Shown here: piece by piece, positions 57,503 through 64,000 of the stretch
Numbering within the stretch: the first letter of the stretch is position 1
Layout: each line of letters opens with the position of its first letter
Source of the DNA: a gamma proteobacterium symbiont of Stewartia floridana
GTDB lineage: Bacteria > Pseudomonadota > Gammaproteobacteria > Chromatiales > Chromatiaceae
Reading direction: 5' to 3'
NCBI GenBank assembly: GCA_003676145.1
Contig: NAUB01000030.1
Coordinates: 1 to 64,000, forward strand
DNA: 64,000 nt
Program-made: the position numbers and the translations under genes
The notes under the pieces: generated by a model
The model's input: the letters and a program-made list of their open reading frames with translations, nothing else
What the model was told of the DNA's origin: nothing
Database searches by the model: none

Positions 57503-58309
57503 CTACTGTGAGGCGACCAGTTTCAGCTGAACTGCGGCCTGCTGAATGTCCTGATTCGCCGAGGCTTCATCCATCATCTCGCGGATCAATTCGGAGTGCT
57601 GTCGATCACAAAGCATCATCACAGCCTGCAGGTGGGCCACCCGGCGGCTGATCAGTTGCCTGCCCCGCTGCTCGAATTTGCTTGCCATCGGTTTGAACAC
57701 CAGATTGGCCAGCACCAATCCATAAACGGTGGTCAACATGGCAAAGCCCATGGCGGCGCCGATTGAGGCCAGATCACCGGAACCGAGGCCAAACAGCATC
57801 TGCACCAACCCCAGCAGGGTCCCCAGCATACCGAAAGCAGGGGCATATCCACCCATTGCCCGGAGAATATCAGCCGGCCTGCGAAGATGGTCGCGATCTT
57901 CAACAATTTGCCGCTGCAGGGCCAGATTCACCTGATCCCGCGGAAAACCATCGAGAACCAACTGGGTTCCTCGACGCAGTAGAGGGGCGGATATCCGTTG
58001 GGTTACCGCCTCTGCCGGCCGAATTTCACCGCGGCGGAAAAAATTTGCCGCCTGGAGAAAGCGCCGAAATGACTCTTCCTCTTCATCTCCCTGGTCGGCA
58101 AGCGGCTTTCGAAAGTCACTCACAAGCTGCCACATTGCCTGTACCGCATTCAGGGAATGACTCATGATCGTGGTCAAAAGTGTCCCGCCTACAACCAGAA
58201 ACAGCCCGGATACAATGGCAATCAAGCCAGATCCTGGGGCCATCAATTGAATAGTAACGGAGACAACTACAGAAAATGAAAGTAGTCCAATCCAGATATA
58301 AATGGCCAA
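57503..58309 (-). CDS. MotA/TolQ/ExbB-like motor protein
   Basis: The 268-residue membrane protein has four or so transmembrane helices (about 4-22, 28-46, 158-180, 190-210) with the conserved cytoplasmic loop between the second and third. It matches MotA: ILRAMGGYAPAFGMLGTLLGLVQMLFGLGSG and GFAMLTTVYGLVLANLVFKPMA. It is the first gene of the two-gene unit with the MotB-like gene and likely forms the stator ring. Its exact motor is unknown; the partner's periplasmic OmpA domain supports a stator function. Confidence 0.82.
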   Translation of the reverse strand: MAIYIWIGLLSFSVVVSVTIQLMAPGSGLIAIVSGLFLVVGGTLLTTIMSHSLNAVQAMWQLVSDFRKPLADQGDEEEESFRRFLQAANFFRRGEIRPAEAVTQRISAPLLRRGTQLVLDGFPRDQVNLALQRQIVEDRDHLRRPADILRAMGGYAPAFGMLGTLLGLVQMLFGLGSGDLASIGAAMGFAMLTTVYGLVLANLVFKPMASKFEQRGRQLISRRVAHLQAVMMLCDRQHSELIREMMDEASANQDIQQAAVQLKLVASQ

Positions 58310-58591
58310 CGCAACTCTCCTGATCTCTATGCTGTTGTACAGATCGGATCTGATCCGGTGTTTTCGGTATTCGTCTTCTTGGAGAGGTGCAAGTTACAGG
58401 CCAGATTTGTGAAACAGATCAAACCGATCGGTTCTACTACACTCGATTCCGCGATGATAAACCTGAACATGTGCATGTAAATTCTTGTCGAATAGCGGTA
58501 TATTCGATGAAACAGGGTAAATCAACCCAGGCAGCACAGCTTGATTTTCGGCTGAATCAGCCTATCCAACCAATCATCACGGGATGACCCA

Positions 58592-59011
58592 ATGAAGTTA
58601 AAAGCGCTCTTGCTTATCTTATTTGTATCGAGCAATACCTTCTCTGTGGTAGCAACAGCTTCGGAAGTCAATATGAATCCGGGTCTGTGGCAGTGGACTG
58701 CCGTTATGGATATGCCGGGCATGCCGATGCAACTCCCCCCCACTTCCTATACAACCTGTATCAGCCAGGCTGACTTTGTGCCGAAGGACAGTGAACTGGG
58801 GCGGAATTGTGAAACCATCGATCTGAAAACTGATGGTGATACTGTCTCCTGGAATATCACTTGCACTCAAAATGGTATGGCAACCACTAGCCAGGGTGAT
58901 ATCACCTACTACGGGGATCGAGCTGAAGGAAGTATCAATATCAACTCTCAGGGCTTGCAGATGCGCTCAAAAACCACCGGTGAACGATTGGGGCCCTGCA
59001 CGAAAAAGTAG
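58592..59011 (+). CDS. DUF3617 family secreted protein
   Basis: The ATG at 58592 gives a 139-residue protein with a signal peptide (about residues 1-22: KLKALLLILFVSSNTFSVVA). The mature part is the DUF3617 domain: NPGLWQWTAVMDMPGMPMQL, the TCISQADFVPKDSELGRNCE segment with a Cys pair, and the GDITYYGDRAEGSINI end. Members are periplasmic beta-sheet proteins of unknown role, sometimes linked to metal stress. Four Cys could form two disulfides. It stands alone. Confidence 0.85.
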   Translation: MKLKALLLILFVSSNTFSVVATASEVNMNPGLWQWTAVMDMPGMPMQLPPTSYTTCISQADFVPKDSELGRNCETIDLKTDGDTVSWNITCTQNGMATTSQGDITYYGDRAEGSININSQGLQMRSKTTGERLGPCTKK

Positions 59012-59098
59012 CCTTATATCGATTGGATCTTGCAGATGTTAGCTGTTCAAAGCTGGCTGCTCGATTGGCAACCAAGTACAACACAGTGAATGCACTGT

Positions 59099-59824
59099 TT
59101 ATTGCTGCAACCAGTCATAACCCAATTGCTCCATCTGCTGTTCAATCCAGCCTGAGCGCTCAACCACATAGGGGCTGGCTGGATGGGCGCGATAGTGCCA
59201 GGGATTGGGTAGTACCGCCGCAAGCCTGGCGGCTTGATTGTTAGACAGATCATCTACCGGTGCCTGAAACCAGTAGAGACTGGCGGCACCGACACCAAAC
59301 ACGCCGGGGCCGAATTCAGCTATATTCAGATAAACTTCAAGAATTCGCTGTTTATCCCAAAATAGCTCAAGCAACAACGCGATGCCCATCTCCAGGACTT
59401 TTCTTGGAAGATCTCTGTTTGACCATAGAAACAGATTTTTCGCTGTCTGCTGGGTCAGTGTGCTTGCACCACGTAATCGCTTACCCCTGTCCGCTTCTTC
59501 CAATGCATCCATAATCGCTTCTGGATCAATGCCGAAATGGTACGGAAAACGCTGGTCTTCTGCGGCCACTACCGCCAGTTGTACCGAAGGTGCAATTCTA
59601 TCCAGACCAACCCATTGGTGTCGTGTCAGTTCCGAGTAACCGGCTGGCTTACTGAACTCTCTCTGAATCTTCCACGACCAGGTTGGAGGATCGAAATAGC
59701 GAAGTAGCACGATTGTAGTAATAACGAGTATGCATACGCCCAGAACAAACTGAAAAGTCAGGCGCAACACTAATTCCAACAACCGCGTGATAGCGGCCTT
59801 TCCCTTATTCTTGCGAACAGACAC
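59099..59824 (-). CDS. mtgA: Monofunctional biosynthetic peptidoglycan transglycosylase
   Basis: MtgA polymerises lipid II glycan chains. A GTG at 59824 opens a 241-residue protein with a basic tail, one transmembrane anchor (about 19-45), and the GT51 domain: the catalytic Glu in VVAAEDQRFPYHFGID, the GASTLTQQTAKNLFLW motif, and EVYLNIAEFGPGVFGVG. The dispersed-repeat copy at 59830 lies just upstream of the start. The gene is monocistronic. Length matches the family (about 240). Confidence 0.93.
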   Translation of the reverse strand: MSVRKNKGKAAITRLLELVLRLTFQFVLGVCILVITTIVLLRYFDPPTWSWKIQREFSKPAGYSELTRHQWVGLDRIAPSVQLAVVAAEDQRFPYHFGIDPEAIMDALEEADRGKRLRGASTLTQQTAKNLFLWSNRDLPRKVLEMGIALLLELFWDKQRILEVYLNIAEFGPGVFGVGAASLYWFQAPVDDLSNNQAARLAAVLPNPWHYRAHPASPYVVERSGWIEQQMEQLGYDWLQQ

Positions 59825-59829
59825 TTGAG

Positions 59830-59849
59830 CTAGGGCCTGTTAACACTAA
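59830..59849 (+). repeat. Short copy of the dispersed repeat core
   Basis: CTAGGGCCTGTTAACACTAA is identical over 20 bases to the reverse complement of 80-99, though 59 kb away. It lies in the leader of mtgA, between mtgA and the GFA gene. Confidence 0.65.
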
Positions 59850-59878
59850 AGAAATCTTCGATATGGGAGTGTGTATAC

Positions 59879-60238
59879 TTAGAGCAGATGTTTCCCATCG
59901 AACAGATCATACTCCAGGGTAAAAGGGTCAACACCTTCGACACATCCCAGATTCACGCGAAAGTGCCCTGGCATTCTGGCAGTTTCATGGAAAGTATAGA
60001 TACCGCATTTTTGACAGAAGTAGTGGCGGGCTGTTTTTAATCCAAACTGGTAGCTTCCAAGCATCTGATCATCAGACTCATAATTAAACTGTTCTGGAGG
60101 TATTGCCTCACTGCTCATCATCGCCCCTTTGCGAACGCAGATGGAGCAATTACAGCGTAAGCCTTTTACAATCGCTTCACCTTCATAAGAGAAGCGGACA
60201 GCACCGCAATGGCAACTACCTTGGTAGTGTTCTGTCAT
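59879..60238 (-). CDS. GFA family zinc protein
   Basis: The 119-residue protein belongs to the glutathione-dependent formaldehyde-activating (GFA) enzyme-like family. Seven Cys are arranged in the typical zinc sites: SCHCGAVRF at the N-terminus, CNCSICVRKG (residues 29-38) and CQKCGIYTFH near 76-85. Most family members are not proven to act on formaldehyde. A clear start at 60238 is preceded by AGGAGGC. It is monocistronic. Confidence 0.88.
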   Translation of the reverse strand: MTEHYQGSCHCGAVRFSYEGEAIVKGLRCNCSICVRKGAMMSSEAIPPEQFNYESDDQMLGSYQFGLKTARHYFCQKCGIYTFHETARMPGHFRVNLGCVEGVDPFTLEYDLFDGKHLL

Positions 60239-60406
60239 GACCTGCCTCCTGGTAATTGGTTATTTTTGAAAGTGTAGATTGTGTAAAAACTGGATACCAC
60301 CTGGAATAATACGCTCTTGTGCCAGAAAAAAGGTCACTCAGATTAACCTTTAGCAGACTATTTCGTTGATGATTGCATCACACCCTGAGTAGCTTGTTGT
60401 CCACTA

Positions 60407-60664
60407 CTATCGAAACAATGCAATCAGAAAACGCCAGATACGCGCATAAAGAGAAGTTAATAGTGCATCATGCACGACCATTCCCAGTAATCCTGTGATT
60501 GCCGTAAACCAGAGTACAGCTCCAAATGGTATCAAGGTGGTGCTGGAAAGAAACAGACTATTAATAGCCAGCCAAAGGATCAGTCCAGTTACAAATCCGA
60601 CAATTGCATTGAAAAGACCCAGGGCCAATCTTTCAATCAATGTTGTATCACTTTCCAGTTTCAT
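60407..60664 (-). CDS. Small inner-membrane hypothetical protein, 85 aa
   Basis: An 85-residue protein with two transmembrane helices (about 16-36 and 44-66), a charged N-terminus (MKLESDTTLIERLAL) and a basic C-terminal tail (YARIWRFLIALFR). No family is recognised. The start at 60664 has no strong ribosome binding site. The hydrophobic pattern and absence of overlaps make it more likely real than not. The neighbouring GFA gene is 168 bases away. Confidence 0.5.
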   Translation of the reverse strand: MKLESDTTLIERLALGLFNAIVGFVTGLILWLAINSLFLSSTTLIPFGAVLWFTAITGLLGMVVHDALLTSLYARIWRFLIALFR

Positions 60665-61010
60665 GGGCCGGTCTCAGGTCTCAGTAGTAGGAATTTTGCC
60701 ATTGCACTGATCTGAGTGATTCCTTTCAGGCTGTCCATCGTGTTAATCAAATAGTTCATATTCAATGAATCGTCACTAGTTAATGGAACTACAGCAATCT
60801 ATAAATCCACATAATACTGTTGCTTGAGTAGCTATCTGCCGTTTGCAGTCCACCTGCAGAATACTGCCAGACCTTCACGCGATCAAACAGAAACCTCTAT
60901 CTTGTTGTTTTTAGGGTCTTTTTTTATATTCTACTTGAAAACATCTTTATAGGCTATTGTTTCTTAAACTGATATGATTAGTTCAACTGGCAAGTTGATT
61001 CGTTACCAAG
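60665..61010. other. Divergent intergenic region before the kinase gene
   Basis: About 346 bases, AT-rich toward the kinase gene, without a gene or a convincing promoter pair. Confidence 0.35.
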
Positions 61011-63056
61011 ATGCCTAATAATCGCCCGTTTACAACTAATGCAGCCACGATCATGGAAAATCTATCCAAATTTTCAGGGTGGATTACAAACCATGTTCTG
61101 AGCAGATTGTATGCTGGATTGACTAAAGAAAATGTCAGTAGCAACTCCATCCTGTGGGGGTACTACCCTGTCGCTTTGGTTACCCTGATTGGCTTGATTA
61201 TCTCTGTCGGCCTGTTTATGCAATCCAGGAGTTGGGAAAAACAACAGGCAGAGGTCGCGTTTCATGAAACAGCTCAGGATAGGATATTACTGATCAAGAG
61301 AGAAATTAAGTTCTCTCTCGGCATTATTCAGGATATCGCCAGCTTTATTGAAGCTTCCGAAACTGTTGGCAGAAGAGAGTTTAGAAAATTTGTAGGGCCT
61401 GCTCTGAAGAATCAGGCAGGAATTGAAACCCTTGCATGGGTACCAAGGGTGGATTTTAAAAATCATGATCAATTTCTGGATTTTGCTAGAAGAAGCTTTC
61501 CTCCTTTTGAAATAAAGGAGTTGACTCCATCTGGCCAATCAACAAGCAGTAAAGCAGAAGGCCAGATTCACTATCCAATTTTATATGTGCAGCCTTATCA
61601 GGATAATAAACCGATGCTTGGCTTGAACATCGGAAAGGATACTCAGGTAAAATCACTATTCGAGAAGAGTGTCAGCAAAGGGTCCATGCTGATTGCCAAC
61701 AGATCGATCATCGATTCTCAAACACAACAATCGGTTGCCGGTATTGTCGTTGTTGTGCCCGTCTTTGAGAAGAGCGATGAAGATCAATCTGATGCTACTC
61801 AACATGACCTTCGTGGATATGCTTTGGGCATATTCAACATTGGTGAAATAATAGAACGTGCACTAGAGAACCTCAGACCGGGATCTGTCGATATCAGGTT
61901 CTATCAAGAGAGCACTACCTCCGATGAGACACTCTTATACACCCATTTTTCAAGGAATCGACAACTCGATCAACACTCTTTAACTGACCTTGAAGAGTCG
62001 GGAATTAACTATTCAGAGATAATCGAGGTTGAAAACCTATCATGGAGTGTGTTGTGTACACCCGTTTATGACAAATTTGAGGCTAAGACCTTTACCAGCT
62101 GGATTATTCTATTCGGCGGCTTTGCCTTTACTGCACTACTCACGATCTATACAGCCAACCTGGTTGGACAAACCAACCAAATACGCCATCAGGTTGCAGA
62201 AAGAACCTCCCTGCTTCGCTCGACTGTCGAAGAACTCAATCAGGAGGTTATGGAAAGAAAAGCTGCAGAAGCTGAACTGCAAATCCTTAACGAGACTTTA
62301 GAACACCACATCGCATCTCGAACAGCAGAAGCTGAGCGTAGAGCTGAGTATTTGGAACAATTTGCTTATGTAACTTCCCATGATCTTAAAGCACCACTTA
62401 GAGCTGTAAGCAATCTTGCCGAATGGATTGAAGAAGACCTGACAGACAAACTGGACAGTTCTTCTAAAGAACAGCTTGCTCTACTCAGAGACCGGGTCAG
62501 GAGAATGCATGACTTGATAGAAGGACTATTGGAATACTCAAGAGTAGGAAAAACTTCCGATGTTGAGGCCACAATTGATACCCGTGAACTGATACAGGAA
62601 ATCACCGACTCTCTCTCTCCACAAAAAGGATTCACAATAAAAATCAAAGGCGAAATGCCAGTATTGAAAGCCGACCGACTTCAACTTGGTCAGGTTTTCT
62701 CCAATCTGATAAGTAATAGCCTTAAACATCATGGTGGAAGAAAAGGCAAAATACGTATTAGCAGCAAACAAGTCGGAAACTTTTATGAGTTTACTGTCTG
62801 TGACAATGGACAGGGTATCGCTCCCGAGTACCATGACAAGGTATTCAAGATGTTCCAAACACTCAAATCGAGCGATTTCAACAACAGCACTGGTATTGGA
62901 TTAGCGCTGGTTAAAAAAATAGTTATCGAGCATGGTGGTTCCATACAGGTGAATTCTGCAGTGAATGAAGGAGCCTGCTTTACTTTCTTGTGGCCTTATA
63001 CACCTGCAGAAAATAACCAGAGTTATAATAATATTGAAGGTAAACTGACCGGGTAA
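61011..63056 (+). CDS. CHASE-domain sensor histidine kinase
   Basis: The 681-residue membrane kinase has a transmembrane helix (about 52-70), a CHASE periplasmic sensor domain (80-350), a second helix (362-385), a coiled coil (about 395-445), and a HisKA domain with the phospho-accepting H457 in TSHDLKAPLRAVSNLAEW. The HATPase domain has the N box NLISNSLKHHGG, DNGQGIAPEYHDKVF and GIGLALVKKIVIEHGG. CHASE domains sense small molecules such as cytokinin-like compounds or unknown ligands. The start may be at the ATG 14 codons in. The response regulator at 63063 follows six bases later, so the two form a signalling pair. Confidence 0.92.
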   Translation: MPNNRPFTTNAATIMENLSKFSGWITNHVLSRLYAGLTKENVSSNSILWGYYPVALVTLIGLIISVGLFMQSRSWEKQQAEVAFHETAQDRILLIKREIKFSLGIIQDIASFIEASETVGRREFRKFVGPALKNQAGIETLAWVPRVDFKNHDQFLDFARRSFPPFEIKELTPSGQSTSSKAEGQIHYPILYVQPYQDNKPMLGLNIGKDTQVKSLFEKSVSKGSMLIANRSIIDSQTQQSVAGIVVVVPVFEKSDEDQSDATQHDLRGYALGIFNIGEIIERALENLRPGSVDIRFYQESTTSDETLLYTHFSRNRQLDQHSLTDLEESGINYSEIIEVENLSWSVLCTPVYDKFEAKTFTSWIILFGGFAFTALLTIYTANLVGQTNQIRHQVAERTSLLRSTVEELNQEVMERKAAEAELQILNETLEHHIASRTAEAERRAEYLEQFAYVTSHDLKAPLRAVSNLAEWIEEDLTDKLDSSSKEQLALLRDRVRRMHDLIEGLLEYSRVGKTSDVEATIDTRELIQEITDSLSPQKGFTIKIKGEMPVLKADRLQLGQVFSNLISNSLKHHGGRKGKIRISSKQVGNFYEFTVCDNGQGIAPEYHDKVFKMFQTLKSSDFNNSTGIGLALVKKIVIEHGGSIQVNSAVNEGACFTFLWPYTPAENNQSYNNIEGKLTG

Positions 63057-63062
63057 AATTCC

Positions 63063-63470
63063 ATGTTGAGCAAAAATGAATCTATATTGCTTATTGAAGA
63101 CGATCGAGTCGATATTATGACCGTTCAACGTGCACTAAAAAAGAACAAAATTTCAAATCCACTCTATGTAGCCCGAACCGGCCACGAAGCTTTTAATATG
63201 TTGCGTGGTGACAATGGTAAAGAACAGGTTACTCCAGCGTTGATTTTACTGGATTTGAACTTACCCAAAATGAGTGGCATTGAATTTTTGCACAAAATCA
63301 GAAATGACCCCGACTTATCCGAGCAGCGTATTATCGTACTAACCTCTTCCAACGAACCCAAGGACAGAGATGCTGCCTTTGAATACGATGTCGATGATTA
63401 TATTGTGAAACCCCACTCTTTCAGCGAATTTACACGAGCGATCGCGACCATTCTCGAGTTATGGGAATAG
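63063..63470 (+). CDS. Single-domain response regulator (Rcp1/CheY-like)
   Basis: The 135-residue receiver has the acidic pair D13-D14, phospho-acceptor D64 (ILLDLNLPKMSG), T/S at TSSNEP and K116 (IVKPHS). There is no output domain, which is typical of the partners of bacteriophytochrome-type and CHASE kinases. It should accept phosphate from the kinase and pass the signal to another protein. It lies six bases after the kinase stop. No strong ribosome binding site is visible, so translation is probably coupled. Confidence 0.93.
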   Translation: MLSKNESILLIEDDRVDIMTVQRALKKNKISNPLYVARTGHEAFNMLRGDNGKEQVTPALILLDLNLPKMSGIEFLHKIRNDPDLSEQRIIVLTSSNEPKDRDAAFEYDVDDYIVKPHSFSEFTRAIATILELWE

Positions 63471-63900
63471 TAACCAGATAACTGAATAGATTTTTCAGCT
63501 AAAAACTCTAAATCTTAGATCTATTTTTTAACCTGTGATTTTTTGCGCTCAACAATCGTCTGTTATTAATCACAAATATTATTTCTATTTATTTCAGATC
63601 TTTTTTTAATTCAATCGTCATAAGTTGCCAGTTTAACTTCAGGTAGAAATTTAATTCTATACATTTAATTCCCATACCCTTAAGGTTAGCTTAAGGTCAT
63701 ATACCCTCTTAATAGCTGACTAGCCGATAATTATCACGGTTTCTTATTCTATCGTCTTGTTATTATTGAATAATTAGATAGATATTTTATGTATTGTTCC
63801 AAATCAATAAATGATCTCAGCATTTATAAACATTATTCAAACCCAGTTATAATATGGTTATTACTTTATAAAAAAACGTTCACTCCTCAGCCATATAGTT
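63471..63900. other. AT-rich intergenic region
   Basis: About 430 AT-rich bases after the response-regulator gene with no gene. A TATAAT sits at 63848-63853, about 50 bases before a possible partial gene at 63901, without a matching -35 box. Confidence 0.35.
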
Positions 63901-64000
63901 ATGAAAAAGTCAGCCATGACAGTTGGCATCTTAAAAAGCATTTCATTCAAATTGACGGCTACACTGGCCTCTCACCCTCTTTTCAATCAATACTTTCAAA
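63901..64000 (+). CDS. Possible start of a gene cut off by the window edge
   Basis: An ATG at 63901 opens a frame that runs to the window end without a stop (MKKSAMTVGILKSISFKLTA and onwards, 33 residues). The start resembles the basic plus hydrophobic N-terminus of a membrane or sensory protein. No ribosome binding site is clear. It is partial and unproven. Confidence 0.3.
   Translation, partial: MKKSAMTVGILKSISFKLTATLASHPLFNQYFQ

Noticed and set aside
58387-58587. 66-codon frame upstream of the DUF3617 gene
   Set aside because: Only a GTG start without a suitable ribosome binding site and no recognisable domain; probably leader sequence.

Overview
The window reads as a chromosomal segment of a free-living or host-associated gammaproteobacterium of roughly balanced base composition. 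The clue is gene order: the infA-clpA-clpS-cold-shock block and the rluE-mnmA-hflD-(acnA)-purB-roxA block resemble the enterobacterial arrangement, while the cytochrome aa3 locus, with a heme-c-bearing subunit II and the DUF2244, DUF2333 and DUF2909 proteins, is typical of Chromatiales-like (often sulfur-oxidising) lineages. No rRNA, tRNA, CRISPR array, prophage or intact transposase was seen. Genus-level placement is inference.

Region by region. 1-4.4 kb: a repeat-rich left edge with a small ORF and a gene fragment, a Kef-type K+/H+ antiporter, two small Cys- or metal-domain-like proteins and a DUF2461 protein. 4.4-10.3 kb: two overlapping Era-like GTPases with DUF697-type tails, a small hypothetical, and a large response regulator whose GGDEF and EAL regions look catalytically dead. 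10.7-17.7 kb: a stand-alone EF-G, a DUF924 protein, a secreted GlcG/HbpS-like protein, an SLC13-type permease with two RCK_C domains, and a very basic histone-H1-like protein. 17.9-20.7 kb: a P2-type cation ATPase.

21.2-30.1 kb is a cytochrome c oxidase locus: DUF2244, coxB (with cytochrome c domain), coxA, a 50-residue protein, ctaG, coxC, DUF2909 on the other strand, SURF1, a Sco-like protein, ctaB and DUF2333. Heme A synthase (ctaA) is missing here but sits at 52.3 kb beside a canonical SCO protein and divergent from a lone, atypical heme-copper oxidase subunit I-like gene. Together the two loci can build the aa3 oxidase: ctaB then ctaA make heme A, ctaG and SCO proteins deliver copper, and SURF1 assists assembly.

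30.4-43.3 kb is translation, proteolysis and central metabolism (infA, clpA, clpS, csp, rluE, mnmA, hflD, acnA, purB, roxA). 43.3-50.5 kb is more accessory: an acetyltransferase fusion, an AT-rich pair of unknown genes, nudF, a UbiA-family prenyltransferase, small secreted proteins, a gene remnant, and an RTX-like protein made of 25 uninterrupted nonapeptides. 50.5-64 kb holds the second oxidase-related cluster, a zinc-ribbon protein, YaiI, a DeaD-type helicase, a MotAB-like pair, a DUF3617 protein, mtgA, a GFA protein and a CHASE histidine kinase with its response regulator.

A short dispersed repeat with the core CTAGGGCCTGTTAACACTAA recurs at gene boundaries. The most unusual single object is the RTX-like protein at 48.5 kb. 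No complete new multi-gene system is evident.
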